From contig CAMWPB010000010.1 in assembly GCA_947176065.1 (NCBI GenBank), positions 18,111 to 82,110 on the forward strand: a stretch of 64,000 nt of DNA. Reading direction: 5' to 3'. Both the position numbers and the translations under genes were made by a program. The notes beneath the pieces are model-generated. The model made no database searches. It was not told where the DNA came from and saw only the letters and a program-made list of their open reading frames with translations. Within the stretch, counting starts at the first letter, position 1; each line of letters begins with the position of its first letter. This document shows positions 1-8,853 of this stretch, piece by piece. Origin of the DNA: an uncultured Lachnospiraceae bacterium (lineage in GTDB: Bacteria; Bacillota; Clostridia; Lachnospirales; Lachnospiraceae).

Positions 1-1
1 T

Positions 2-2320
2 TTGCAGGTGGCGACGGATCACATCCGAATCAGGATTCCCAAGACGAAGGGCGGCAGAACGCAGGTGGAGGATTACTATGCGAAGGACGTGGAGGCGGCC
101 TATCAGGTAAATCCGATTCAGTTTATCGACTTAAAGGCTCTCATGGGGGACACGGCGGACAATATTCCCGGCGTGCCGAAAGTGGGGGAGAAGACCGCAA
201 CGGAGCTGATGGTCACCTACGGGTCGCTTGAAAATATTTATGCCCATGCAGAGGAAATTTCCAAAAAGTCAATCCGGGAATCGCTGCTGGCGAACCGGGA
301 GCTTGCGGACTTAAGCAAGGTGCTGGCGACCATCAATGTGGACGCGGAGATCGCCTTTGATTTCGACCAGGCGAAGATCGGGGATTTTTATACAGAAGAG
401 GCGTATGTGCTGTGCAAGCAGCTGGAATTTAAAAATATATTATCCCGCTTCTCCAAAGATGTGGCAGTGTCAAACCGGCAGGAAACTTATTTTCATACCG
501 TGACAGATCCGGCGGAGGTGGAGGCGCTTTTTGCTGCCTGCAGGAACAGAGGAGAAGGCGAAGAAGACAGTCGCGAGATCGGGCTGGCGGTTTTTGGGGA
601 TAACAAAGAAGAAAATGGCTGTATGGGCATTGCGCTTGCGCCGGAGGAGAACAATGTAGCTTTTATTCCCTGTCAGGGAGAGGTGACGGAGGAATACTTG
701 AGAGAGCGTCTGACGGCCCTGAATAAGGATGAGTTATGTAAACTTAACGTGTTTGATATCAAATCCCATTATGATATGATAGAGGAGCCGGGGGAGGAGA
801 GCATGTGGCGCGGTGAAGATGGCGCGCAGGATGTGCTGAAACCTTACAGAGACAGGAGATACTTCGATATTCTGATCGCGGCGTATCTCATAAATCCTTT
901 AAAGAGCGATTACCAGACGGAGGATATCGCGGGCGAGTATCTGGCGCTGACAATCCCGGACAGGACGCAGGTCTGTGGGAAAGGGACTTTCGCGCAGGCG
1001 TATGAGAAGGAGCCGGAGGCTTTTGCGCAGTATGCCTGTTATCAGGCATATGTCTGTCTGGCGGCAGGAAAGGTTTTGCGGGAAAAGCTGTCTGAGCAGG
1101 GCATGACAGAGCTTTTTTATGAGATTGAGATGCCACTGTCCCGTGTGCTCCACGATATGGAACAGTATGGTGTACTGGTGCAGCCTGCGGCGCTTAAGGC
1201 TTACGGCGAGGCGCTGACCGGGAGAATCACGGAACTGGAGCAGAGCATCTGCGAACAGGCAGGGTGCACGTTCAATATCAATTCGCCCAAGCAGCTTGCG
1301 GAGATTCTTTTTGAAAAAATGGGCATCAAGGGCGGCAAGAAGACAAAGACAGGGTATTCCACGGCGGCGGATGTGCTGGAAAAGCTGGCGCCGGACTATC
1401 CGATTGTATCTGATATACTGGAGTACAGGGGGCTTATGAAACTGAAGTCCACCTATGCGGAGGGGCTTTCGGCCTGTATTGCGGCGGACGGCAGGATTCA
1501 TTCCACCTTCAACCAGACCATTACGGCCACCGGGCGGATCAGTTCCACGGAGCCGAATTTACAGAATATTCCCATGCGCATGGAACTGGGGCGGCGGATA
1601 CGGAAGGTGTTTGTGCCCAGAGAAGGGTATCTTTTCATGGATGCGGATTACTCCCAGATCGAGCTGCGGATTCTGGCGCATATGTCCGATGACAAACAGT
1701 TGATCGAGGCCTATCGGATGGAGGAGGACATTCACAGGATTACCGCCTCCAAAGTATTCCACACACCCTTTGAGGAGGTGACGGACTTACAGAGGCGCAA
1801 TGCCAAGGCGGTCAATTTCGGTATTGTCTACGGCATCAGTTCTTTCGGGCTGAGTCAGGACTTAAGCATCTCCAAGAAGGAGGCGGCGGAATATATCGAG
1901 CAGTATTTCAAAACCTATCCGGGCGTCAAGCAGTTCCTGGATCATATGGTAGCGGAGGCGAAGGAACAGGGGTATGTGAAAACGATGTACGGGCGCAGGC
2001 GGCCCATCCCGGAACTGTCCTCCAACAATTTCATGCAGCGCTCCTTTGGCGAGCGGGTAGCCATGAACTCCCCGATTCAGGGGACGGCGGCGGACATTAT
2101 GAAGATCGCCATGATACGGGTATGGGAAAAGCTGCACGGTGGGAACATGAAATCCCGGCTTATTTTGCAGGTGCACGACGAGCTGCTGATCGAGACGGAG
2201 GCCGGCGAGGAGGAACAGGTACGGCGGATTCTCACGGAGCAGATGCAGCAGGCCGCGGAATTGTCCGTGCGGCTGGAAATCGACCTGCACACGGGAACGG
2301 ACTGGTATGAGGCGAAGTAA
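2..2320 (+). CDS. polA: DNA polymerase I, 5'-truncated by the window edge
   Basis: Family A DNA polymerase for gap filling and repair. The reading frame is open to the first bases, so the true start lies upstream and the first codon shown is not the start. Visible order: end of the 5'-3' exonuclease domain (helix-hairpin-helix near GDTADNIPGVPKVGEKTA, residues 49-66), a middle domain at the 3'-5' exonuclease position (about 160-360), and the polymerase domain with motif A DYSQIELR (about 547), the O-helix KAVNFGIVYG (about 602) and motif C VHDEL (about 723). The middle domain lacks a recognisable DxE metal-binding motif, so proofreading is probably lost, as in several Gram-positive Pol I enzymes. 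coaE begins at the next base after the TAA. Confidence 0.97.
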   Translation: MQVATDHIRIRIPKTKGGRTQVEDYYAKDVEAAYQVNPIQFIDLKALMGDTADNIPGVPKVGEKTATELMVTYGSLENIYAHAEEISKKSIRESLLANRELADLSKVLATINVDAEIAFDFDQAKIGDFYTEEAYVLCKQLEFKNILSRFSKDVAVSNRQETYFHTVTDPAEVEALFAACRNRGEGEEDSREIGLAVFGDNKEENGCMGIALAPEENNVAFIPCQGEVTEEYLRERLTALNKDELCKLNVFDIKSHYDMIEEPGEESMWRGEDGAQDVLKPYRDRRYFDILIAAYLINPLKSDYQTEDIAGEYLALTIPDRTQVCGKGTFAQAYEKEPEAFAQYACYQAYVCLAAGKVLREKLSEQGMTELFYEIEMPLSRVLHDMEQYGVLVQPAALKAYGEALTGRITELEQSICEQAGCTFNINSPKQLAEILFEKMGIKGGKKTKTGYSTAADVLEKLAPDYPIVSDILEYRGLMKLKSTYAEGLSACIAADGRIHSTFNQTITATGRISSTEPNLQNIPMRMELGRRIRKVFVPREGYLFMDADYSQIELRILAHMSDDKQLIEAYRMEEDIHRITASKVFHTPFEEVTDLQRRNAKAVNFGIVYGISSFGLSQDLSISKKEAAEYIEQYFKTYPGVKQFLDHMVAEAKEQGYVKTMYGRRRPIPELSSNNFMQRSFGERVAMNSPIQGTAADIMKIAMIRVWEKLHGGNMKSRLILQVHDELLIETEAGEEEQVRRILTEQMQQAAELSVRLEIDLHTGTDWYEAK

Positions 2321-2929
2321 ATGAAAGTGATTGGAGTTACGGGCGGCGTGGGAGCCGGAAAATCGGAGGTGCTTGCCTATCTGGAAAGACGGCGGGACTG
2401 CCGCGTTATCATGGCGGACCAGGTGGCACATCAGCTGGAGGAGCCGGGAGAAGCCTGTTATGAACCGCTAAAGGCGCTTCTTGGCACGGAAATTCTGGAT
2501 GCGGCGGGTCGGATTGACAGACAGAAGATGGCTGCCCGGATATTCGGGGACGGGGAGCTGCTGTTAAAGGTGAACGGCATCGTACATCCGGCGGTGAAGG
2601 CGTATCTGTCGGAGCAGATAGAAAAGGAGCGGGCCGCAGGGCGGCTGGCATGGTTGTTCATAGAGGCGGCGCTTCTGATCGAGGAGGGCTATGCCGGGAT
2701 TCTGGACGGGCTTTGGTACGTGCATGCGGAGGAAGAGGTCAGACGGCAGCGGCTTCGGAGTACGAGAGGCTACTCCGATGAGAAGATTGACGCCATATTG
2801 CAAAAGCAGCTTTCGGCGCAGGCTTTTCGTGAGCACTGCGGCGTGGTGATAGAAAACAACGGAACACTGGAAAGTGTTTACACACAAATAGACAAAGAAT
2901 TGGGGGAAGATCAGTGGCAGAAGCAATGA
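2321..2929 (+). CDS. coaE: Dephospho-CoA kinase
   Basis: Last step of coenzyme A synthesis: ATP-dependent phosphorylation of the 3'-hydroxyl of dephospho-CoA in the cytoplasm. The N-terminus is a P-loop, GVTGGVGAGKS (about residues 5-15), followed by the ADQVAHQL segment typical of CoaE. The length of 202 residues fits the family (about 200). The ATG directly abuts the polA stop, so the two are cotranscribed and probably translationally coupled. The 3' end overlaps the next gene by 16 bases. polA-coaE adjacency is common in Firmicutes. Confidence 0.95.
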   Translation: MKVIGVTGGVGAGKSEVLAYLERRRDCRVIMADQVAHQLEEPGEACYEPLKALLGTEILDAAGRIDRQKMAARIFGDGELLLKVNGIVHPAVKAYLSEQIEKERAAGRLAWLFIEAALLIEEGYAGILDGLWYVHAEEEVRRQRLRSTRGYSDEKIDAILQKQLSAQAFREHCGVVIENNGTLESVYTQIDKELGEDQWQKQ

Positions 2930-5286
2930 AATTTCCGGGACAGTTAGTGTTTGGTCTGGATATCGGGACAAGGAGTATTGTGGGTACGGTAGGATACCGC
3001 ACGGGCGGTAAGTTTCATGTGGTGTCGCAGAGTATCAGGGAGCATGGGACGAGAGCCATGCTGGACGGACAGATCCATGACATCTATAAGGTGGGCGGCA
3101 CCATAAAGGAGGTCAAGGCGGAGCTGGAGGAGCGGATCGGCAGGCCGCTTAAGGACGTCTGTATCGCGGCGGCGGGACGTGTCCTGCAGACGGTGACGCT
3201 GCGTGTGGATCAGGAGCTGGAGAACGAGCGCGAAATTACGGGAGAAGATATTTACGCGCTGGATTCTTTGGGTGTAGAGAGAGCTTATCAGGAATTTCTG
3301 GAAAATAACGACATGGACATCAAGTTCTACTGTGTGGGATATTCTGTCGTGCGCTATTATATGAACGGTTACACGATAGGAAATCTGGAGGGACACAAGG
3401 CCAAGAGCATCGGCGCGGACCTGATTGCCACTTTCCTGCCGGAGGACGTGGTGAACGGCCTTTACAAGGCGGTGGGAGTTGCGGGGCTGGAAGTGGTGAA
3501 CCTGACGCTGGAGCCCATTGCGGCGATTCAGGTGGCGATCCCGGAGATGTACCGCATGTTAAATATTGCGCTTGTGGATGTGGGCGCGGGCACATCCGAT
3601 ATTTCCGTCACAAGGGACGGCAGTATTATTGCCTACGGCATGATTCCCATTGCCGGGGATTCTCTCACGGAAGTGCTGGCGAAACACTGTCTGGTAGACT
3701 TTGCCACAGCGGAGCAGATCAAGCGTGACACGGGCGTGAAAGACGTGATCGAGTACAAGGATATCATGGGGCTGACGCAGACGATTACCACCGAGGAGGT
3801 GGAGCGTGTGGTGGCGGACGTGATTGAGAATATGACCAGTCAGGTGGCGGCAAAGATTAAGGAGCTAAACGGCGACAAATCCGTCAGCGCCGTGTTTGTG
3901 GTGGGCGGCGGCGGCAAACTGCCGGGCTACACGCAGGCTCTGGCTTCAAAGCTGGATATCCAGAACGAGCGCGTGGCGGTCAGGGGAGAGGAAGTCATGC
4001 AGGGCATAGAGTTTCTGGAGGAGGATGCCAGAAAGGACTCTCTGATGGTGACCCCCATCGGCATCTGCTTAAGCTTTTATGAGCAGAGCAATAACTTTAT
4101 CTTTGTCTATTTCAATGACCAGCGGGTGAAGATTTACGATAACAGCAAGGCGGCCGTGGTGGATGCGGCGATGCAGGCGGAATTTGCCAGCGACGGCCTG
4201 TTCCCGAAACGCGGGAAAGAACTGAACTTTACGGTGAACGGGAAGCCCCGCATTGCAAGAGGAGAGCTGGGAGAGGCGGCGCGCATTACCGTCAATGAGA
4301 ACGAGGCGGATATTTATACGCAGATTCGCGCCAACGACCAGATCCGCGTGGTGGAATCGACTGCCGGAGAGCCGGCGCGGATGACCCTTGGACAGCTGCC
4401 GGAATTTGGAAGCAGGATGTGGGTCGAGGTCAATGAGAAAAAGGTGGATCTGCCCAAGTTTGCCAGTGTAAACGGGGAACTGCAGTCCGAGTATTATGAG
4501 ATTCAGGAAAATGACGAGATTGAAATTCTCGGTTACTATACGGTGCGGCAGATTTCTGAGTTTATGGATGTGGTTATCGACTGGAATATGAATATCTATG
4601 TCAATAACAAGATCGCGGACATGGATACACGGGTGTTTGAAAACTTCTCTGTGATCTGGACCATGGAGGATCTGCAGCTTTCCGATGTAGAGTTTTATGA
4701 GCCGGTGAAGGAGGATAGACCTGCGGCAGACGACAGACCGGCGGGAACAGCGGGATTCTCCATGGCGGCAAAGACGGTGCAGACACCGGCGGCAGATGCG
4801 CCGCAGGGAGAGACGGAAGACGTTCCGGATGATGGGAATGCATCCGAAAGCGGCGCGGTGAGTCCTGATCCGGGAGATACAGCGGGATCAGGCAGAGCGA
4901 AAGGCGCGCAGTCGGCAGGGGGACAGAAGCCGAAGGGGGCAAGGATCGTGATGGGCCCCGGCGTGAAGCGCGCCGAGGAGGAGGCGAAGGCCAAAGCGAG
5001 AGCCAGGGAGGAGGCAGCCGCCCGGGCGAAAGCGGAGGAGGAAAGACGCAGGGAAGAACTTCTGAATAAAAATGCGCCTGTTCCCATCAACGTGATGGTA
5101 AACGGCAGCCCCGTCAGGCTGGTCGGCAAGAAGAATTATGTGTTTGTGGATGTGTTTGAGTATATTGATTTTGATTTGTCCAAGCCTGAGGGAAGCGGGA
5201 TTGTAACCAACCTAAACGGCAGGGGTGCGCAGTATATGGAGAGCATCAAAAACGGTGATGTGATCGAAATTTACTGGAAAAAATAG
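2914..5286 (+). CDS. Large FtsA/PilM-like actin-fold ATPase with C-terminal extension
   Basis: The first about 400 residues have the actin-like ATPase signature: phosphate-1 GLDIGTRSIVG (about 13-23), phosphate-2 VDVGAGTSDISV (about 220) and adenosine loop VFVVGGGGKLPGY (about 327). This resembles FtsA/PilM, but the protein has 790 residues against about 420 for FtsA. It continues with beta-rich segments (about 400-590), a Pro/Ala/Glu-rich linker, a charged Arg/Glu/Ala helix (about 685-712) and a terminal globular segment ending DVIEIYWKK. The GTG start at 2914 follows GGGGGAAG and overlaps coaE; ATG 2926 is an alternative. No ftsZ is adjacent, so a canonical FtsA role cannot be assumed. Role unknown; possibly division or envelope assembly. 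Confidence 0.75.
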   Translation: MAEAMKFPGQLVFGLDIGTRSIVGTVGYRTGGKFHVVSQSIREHGTRAMLDGQIHDIYKVGGTIKEVKAELEERIGRPLKDVCIAAAGRVLQTVTLRVDQELENEREITGEDIYALDSLGVERAYQEFLENNDMDIKFYCVGYSVVRYYMNGYTIGNLEGHKAKSIGADLIATFLPEDVVNGLYKAVGVAGLEVVNLTLEPIAAIQVAIPEMYRMLNIALVDVGAGTSDISVTRDGSIIAYGMIPIAGDSLTEVLAKHCLVDFATAEQIKRDTGVKDVIEYKDIMGLTQTITTEEVERVVADVIENMTSQVAAKIKELNGDKSVSAVFVVGGGGKLPGYTQALASKLDIQNERVAVRGEEVMQGIEFLEEDARKDSLMVTPIGICLSFYEQSNNFIFVYFNDQRVKIYDNSKAAVVDAAMQAEFASDGLFPKRGKELNFTVNGKPRIARGELGEAARITVNENEADIYTQIRANDQIRVVESTAGEPARMTLGQLPEFGSRMWVEVNEKKVDLPKFASVNGELQSEYYEIQENDEIEILGYYTVRQISEFMDVVIDWNMNIYVNNKIADMDTRVFENFSVIWTMEDLQLSDVEFYEPVKEDRPAADDRPAGTAGFSMAAKTVQTPAADAPQGETEDVPDDGNASESGAVSPDPGDTAGSGRAKGAQSAGGQKPKGARIVMGPGVKRAEEEAKAKARAREEAAARAKAEEERRREELLNKNAPVPINVMVNGSPVRLVGKKNYVFVDVFEYIDFDLSKPEGSGIVTNLNGRGAQYMESIKNGDVIEIYWKK

Positions 5287-5335
5287 AAAAGAGAGGCGGC
5301 TGTGGAAGGCATGGCCGCGAAAGGTTTACATAATT

Positions 5336-6136
5336 ATGAGACTGTGCAGTATTGCCAGCGGCAGCAGCGGAAACTGTGTCTATGTGGGCAGTGATACCAC
5401 CCATCTTCTGATGGATGTGGGGATCAGCGGCAAAAGGACGGAGGCGGGGCTTGCCGAGCTTGGACTGACCATGAAGGACATTGACGGGATCTGTATTACC
5501 CATGAGCACGCCGATCATATAAGCGGACTGGGGGTGCTTTCCAGAAAGTACGGCGTGCCGGTTTACGCTACGAGAGGGACGCTGGAGGCGATCAGGAACA
5601 GCACTTCCCTGGGGAAGATTGATGAATCGCTTTTTCGGGTAATCACGCCCGATGAGAGATGCACCATCAAGGATATCTCTCTTTATCCCGTGCGGACTTC
5701 CCATGACGCAGCGGATCCCGTAGCTTACCGGATTGATTATGACGGACGGCGGATCGGACTGATCACGGATCTTGGCTGTTACAATGATTACACGGTGGAA
5801 TGCCTGCGGAATCTGGATCTTTTGTATCTGGAGGCGAACCATGACGTGCACATGCTGCAGGTGGGTCCTTATCCTTATTATCTGAAACAGCGGATTCTGG
5901 GGGAAAGAGGGCATCTGTCCAACGAGTCGGCGGGAAAGCTTTTGAGCCGTCTTCTGCATGACAATATGCAGGCCATTGTGCTGGGGCATCTGAGCAAGGA
6001 GAACAACCTTCCCGAGCTGGCTTACGAGTCGGTGCGGGTGGAGGTCACCATGTCCGACACAGAGTATAGCGGTAATGATTTCCCGCTGTATGTGGCGAAG
6101 CGGGATGCGGTGTCGGAAGTGATTGAAGTGCGGTAA
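5336..6136 (+). CDS. WalJ/YycJ-type MBL-fold metallo-hydrolase
   Basis: Metallo-beta-lactamase fold hydrolase of 266 residues. The N-terminus MRLCSIASGSSGNCVYV is characteristic of the YycJ/WalJ family, and the metal-binding HxHxDH motif is seen as HEHADH (about residues 56-61). Later His/Asp ligands are plausible at TSHDA, LEANHD and LGHLSKEN. Bacillus WalJ has been linked to DNA or cell-wall homeostasis, but there it sits beside walRK, which is absent here. It lies 49 bases after the FtsA-like gene and is followed by a strong terminator, so it probably closes the polA operon. Confidence 0.85.
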   Translation: MRLCSIASGSSGNCVYVGSDTTHLLMDVGISGKRTEAGLAELGLTMKDIDGICITHEHADHISGLGVLSRKYGVPVYATRGTLEAIRNSTSLGKIDESLFRVITPDERCTIKDISLYPVRTSHDAADPVAYRIDYDGRRIGLITDLGCYNDYTVECLRNLDLLYLEANHDVHMLQVGPYPYYLKQRILGERGHLSNESAGKLLSRLLHDNMQAIVLGHLSKENNLPELAYESVRVEVTMSDTEYSGNDFPLYVAKRDAVSEVIEVR

Positions 6137-6169
6137 AGATGAAATCATGTTATTACAGACAGATAGTAA

Positions 6170-6194
6170 GAGTCGCTTTTGCGGCTCTTTTTTT
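6170..6194 (+). terminator. Intrinsic terminator after the polA-walJ operon
   Basis: A GAGTCGC / GCGGCTC stem with a TTTT loop is followed by eight Ts. It separates the housekeeping operon from the next, separately promoted gene. Confidence 0.88.
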
Positions 6195-6198
6195 AGGG

Positions 6199-6228
6199 TT
6201 TGACATTTAGGAAATTTTTAATTACAAT
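6199..6228 (+). promoter_or_regulatory. Sigma-A-type promoter for the ATPase gene
   Basis: TTGACA (6199-6204), an 18-base spacer and TACAAT (6223-6228). It lies right after the terminator, so the ATPase gene is an independent transcription unit with a leader of about 30 bases. Confidence 0.8.
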
Positions 6229-6266
6229 ACAATTAATTCGATAATGACCGAGTCGGAGGTGGCCGA

Positions 6267-7646
6267 ATGAAATTTTACGGACGTGAAAAGCAAAAAAAAC
6301 AGATACATAAAATGATAGCGTCTGACGATCAGATGGTTGCTCTTATTTACGGCAGACGCCGTATCGGTAAAAGTGAACTGATCAAACAATGCTTGAGAGA
6401 GTCGGAGAGCAAAAGCATTTATTATGAGTGTAAGCAGACGACGGAAAAAAATAATGTGGACAGTCTGGCAGAAATTATCTCAGAAACCTTTGGCTATCCG
6501 AAACCGGCGTTTGAGAGTATGGAAGAGCTGTTAAAATTTTTGTTTACACAATCGCGTCGTGAAAAAATGATTCTGGTTCTTGATGAATATTCTTATATAC
6601 GCGAAATTATAAAAGGATTGGATAGTATTCTGCAGGCGCTGACGGATGATAACCGGGAGACATCCGGCATGAAGCTTATTATCTGCGGGTCTTATGTGGA
6701 CACGATGAAGGGGCTTTTATCCAGCCAGAATCCGCTCTATGGCAGGGTGGATCTGTCCATTGATTTAAAACCGATGGATTATTATGAATCTGCTTTTTTT
6801 TACGAGAATTTTTCAGAGGAGGATAAGGTAAGGCTGTACAGCGTATTTGGTGGAATCCCATACTACAACCGCCTGATTGACCAGAGAAAAACGGTCAGGG
6901 AAAATGTGATTGCGTTGATCGCATCGCCGGGTGCAAGATTGGAAAATGAGGTTTCCATGTATCTGCACTCGGAAATTTCCAGGATAAACAATGCAAACGA
7001 AGTGTTTGAGACACTGGCAAAGGGATTTTGCAAATATAAGGATATATATGACCAGTCCCATGTTTCCAGCGGCCCGACGTTGGTAGATGTGTTGGATAAA
7101 CTAATGCGGATGGAGGTGGTAAAAAAGGAGGCGCCGATTAATGATGAGGACAATCGGAGAAAGGCAGGATACTATATCAGTGATAATCTGTCACTGTTTT
7201 ATTATAAATATATTTTTCGGAATGCTTCAAGAATGGGCGTTATGGACCCGGAGCTGTTTTATGATAAATACATTGAAGAAGATTTTGAAACCAGACATGT
7301 GCCGCGTGTGTTTGAAGATATTTGCAGACAATATTTGATACGCATGAACCGTGCGGGGAAGATGGAAGTCCCCTTTGAAAAGATAGGTAAATTTTATTAT
7401 GACGACCCGGTCCATAAGAAAAACGGAGAGTTTGATATTGTGACAGAAGATGACAGGGGTTATATTTTTTATGAGGCTGAATTCAGGAGGGAGCCGTTGA
7501 CAGAGCAGATGATCGACAGGGAAATCGAACAGATTAAGGCGAGCGGACTTGCGGGTTATCGGTATGGATTTATGTCAAGAAGCGGGTTTTGCTGTAAAGA
7601 GCGTTCGGAGCTTATTCTAATTGATCTGAAGGAAATCTATTCTTAA
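6267..7646 (+). CDS. Stand-alone AAA-type ATPase, archaeal ATPase/DUF234-like
   Basis: 459 residues. An N-terminal P-loop ATPase carries Walker A GRRRIGKS (about 29-36) and Walker B LVLDEYSYI (about 104-112). The C-terminal part has a nuclease-like pattern with FDIVTEDD and YIFYEAEFRRE (about 390-410), as in the archaeal ATPase/DUF234 proteins common in human-gut Clostridia and Bacteroidetes. The biological role is not known. The gene is clearly more AT-rich than its neighbours and is flanked by its own promoter and the preceding terminator, which suggests lateral acquisition. The ATG follows GGAGGT at 6256. Confidence 0.8.
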   Translation: MKFYGREKQKKQIHKMIASDDQMVALIYGRRRIGKSELIKQCLRESESKSIYYECKQTTEKNNVDSLAEIISETFGYPKPAFESMEELLKFLFTQSRREKMILVLDEYSYIREIIKGLDSILQALTDDNRETSGMKLIICGSYVDTMKGLLSSQNPLYGRVDLSIDLKPMDYYESAFFYENFSEEDKVRLYSVFGGIPYYNRLIDQRKTVRENVIALIASPGARLENEVSMYLHSEISRINNANEVFETLAKGFCKYKDIYDQSHVSSGPTLVDVLDKLMRMEVVKKEAPINDEDNRRKAGYYISDNLSLFYYKYIFRNASRMGVMDPELFYDKYIEEDFETRHVPRVFEDICRQYLIRMNRAGKMEVPFEKIGKFYYDDPVHKKNGEFDIVTEDDRGYIFYEAEFRREPLTEQMIDREIEQIKASGLAGYRYGFMSRSGFCCKERSELILIDLKEIYS

Positions 7647-7746
7647 GTATCTTGGTTGGCGGGATGGGGCAGATGAAATAAAGTTTTCCGGCCATATGGC
7701 AGTGGGAAAATGGAGGCGGTTGTTTTCATGAAAGCCGCAAATGATA

Positions 7747-7775
7747 TTGACATGCGCCATAGAAATCGCTACGAT
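7747..7775 (+). promoter_or_regulatory. Promoter for upp
   Basis: TTGACA (7747-7752), a 17-base spacer and TACGAT (7770-7775). It gives a leader of about 48 bases before the upp ATG. No PyrR-type attenuator is seen. Confidence 0.72.
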
Positions 7776-7829
7776 CTATTAGGGGATAAAAGTTGCAACT
7801 GACACAGGTTGATACAGACGGAGGAGAAA

Positions 7830-8459
7830 ATGGAAAACGTATTTGTAATGGAGCACCCATTGATTCAGCATAAGATTTCACAGATCAGGGACAGTAACAC
7901 GGGAACCAGCGAATTTCGGAAATGTATTGAAGAGATTGCCATGTTGATGGGGTATGAAGCGCTCAGAGACCTTCCGCTGGAGGATGTGGAAGTGAAGACG
8001 CCGATTGAAACCTGCATGTCGCCGCGAATTGCCGGGAAAAAGCTGGCGGTCGTACCGATTTTGCGCGCGGGACTTGGTATGGTGAACGGTATTCTGGCGC
8101 TGGTGCCAAGCGCTAAGGTAGGCCATATCGGACTTTACAGAGATCCGGAGACACATGAGCCGCACGAGTACTATTGCAAGCTGCCTGAGCCGATTGAACA
8201 GAGGACAATTATTGTGCTGGATCCCATGCTCGCCACAGGCGGCTCCGGCTCCCAGGCGGTACGTTTTATCAAGGAGCATGGAGGTAAAAATATTAAGTTT
8301 ATGTGCATTATCGCGGCGCCGGAGGGAGTGGAACGGATGAGAAAGGATCACCCGGATGTGCAGATTTATGTCGGGCATATCGACCGCTGCCTGAATGAGA
8401 ACGCCTACATCTGCCCCGGCGTAGGGGATGCAGGAGACAGGATCTTTGGGACAAAGTAA
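7830..8459 (+). CDS. upp: Uracil phosphoribosyltransferase
   Basis: Pyrimidine salvage: uracil plus PRPP gives UMP, in the cytoplasm. It matches the UPRT family, with a PRPP-binding loop [11 protein letters not shown] (about 130-140) and the C-terminal [15 protein letters not shown]. From ATG 7830 it is 209 residues, the standard family length. A TTG seven codons upstream is open but lacks a proper ribosome binding site, whereas GAGGAG precedes the ATG. It is monocistronic or leads into the ACT-domain gene 39 bases downstream. Confidence 0.96.
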   Translation: MENVFVMEHPLIQHKISQIRDSNTGTSEFRKCIEEIAMLMGYEALRDLPLEDVEVKTPIETCMSPRIAGKKLAVVPILRAGLGMVNGILALVPSAKVGHIGLYRDPETHEPHEYYCKLPEPIEQRTIIVLDPMLATGGSGSQAVRFIKEHGGKNIKFMCIIAAPEGVERMRKDHPDVQIYVGHIDRCLNENAYICPGVGDAGDRIFGTK

Positions 8460-8498
8460 TTCGTCAAGCGCAGGAAACGGCGCAGAAATGGAGAAAAC

Positions 8499-8771
8499 AT
8501 GAAAAAGACAATTATCACGGTAGTGGGAAAAGACACAGTGGGCATTATTGCGAGAGTATGCACTTATCTGGCGGACAACCGGATCAATATCCTGGATATC
8601 TCCCAGACCATTGTGCAGGGTTACTTTAACATGATGATGATCGTGGACACGAACCTGACGGACAAGGATTTCGGGGTGATCGTGGATGAGCTGAATGCGC
8701 TCGGTGAGGAGATCGGCGTTGTCATTAAGTGTCAGAAGGAAGAGATATTCGATCAGATGCACAGGATTTAG
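8499..8771 (+). CDS. ACT domain protein (UPF0237 family)
   Basis: A single ACT domain of 90 residues, beginning with the beta-strand [15 protein letters not shown] and an [13 protein letters not shown] segment. ACT domains bind amino acids or other small ligands and act allosterically. This free-standing version has no attached catalytic domain. GGAG precedes the ATG. In many Clostridia it is paired with the UPF0210 gene, as here, and the pair is presumed to act together, but the reaction is not established. Confidence 0.9.
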   Translation: MKKTIITVVGKDTVGIIARVCTYLADNRINILDISQTIVQGYFNMMMIVDTNLTDKDFGVIVDELNALGEEIGVVIKCQKEEIFDQMHRI

Positions 8772-8784
8772 TAGCCGCAGACTT

Positions 8785-8840
8785 CCGATGAAATCGGACA
8801 GGGAGCGCGTAAGCGCGGGTTTGCGAGTCTATAACGCAGG
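8785..8840 (+). repeat. Small extragenic hairpin element before the UPF0210 gene
   Basis: CCGAT-GAA-ATCGG (8785-8797) and GCGCGTAAGCGC lie in the 82-base gap, followed by GCGAGTCTATAACGC. The GAA loop and the GAGTC-containing tail resemble the elements at 32.8, 50.6 and 63.9 kb, so this is probably a degenerate member of the same repeat families. Confidence 0.45.
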
Positions 8841-8853
8841 GAGCGAGGAAACC

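Noticed and set aside
5246..6148. 300-codon open frame on the minus strand opposite the WalJ-like gene
   Set aside because: It mirrors a clear metallo-hydrolase on the plus strand, has no recognisable protein features and no ribosome binding site.
7728..7802. 25-codon possible leader peptide before upp
   Set aside because: The upp promoter TTGACA lies inside it, so it would not be on the upp message as a leader; no conserved features.
8695..8853. Extended N-terminus of the UPF0210 protein overlapping the ACT gene
   Set aside because: The extra residues are translated repeat sequence and a second frame of the ACT gene; ATG 8854 has a proper ribosome binding site and matches the family start.
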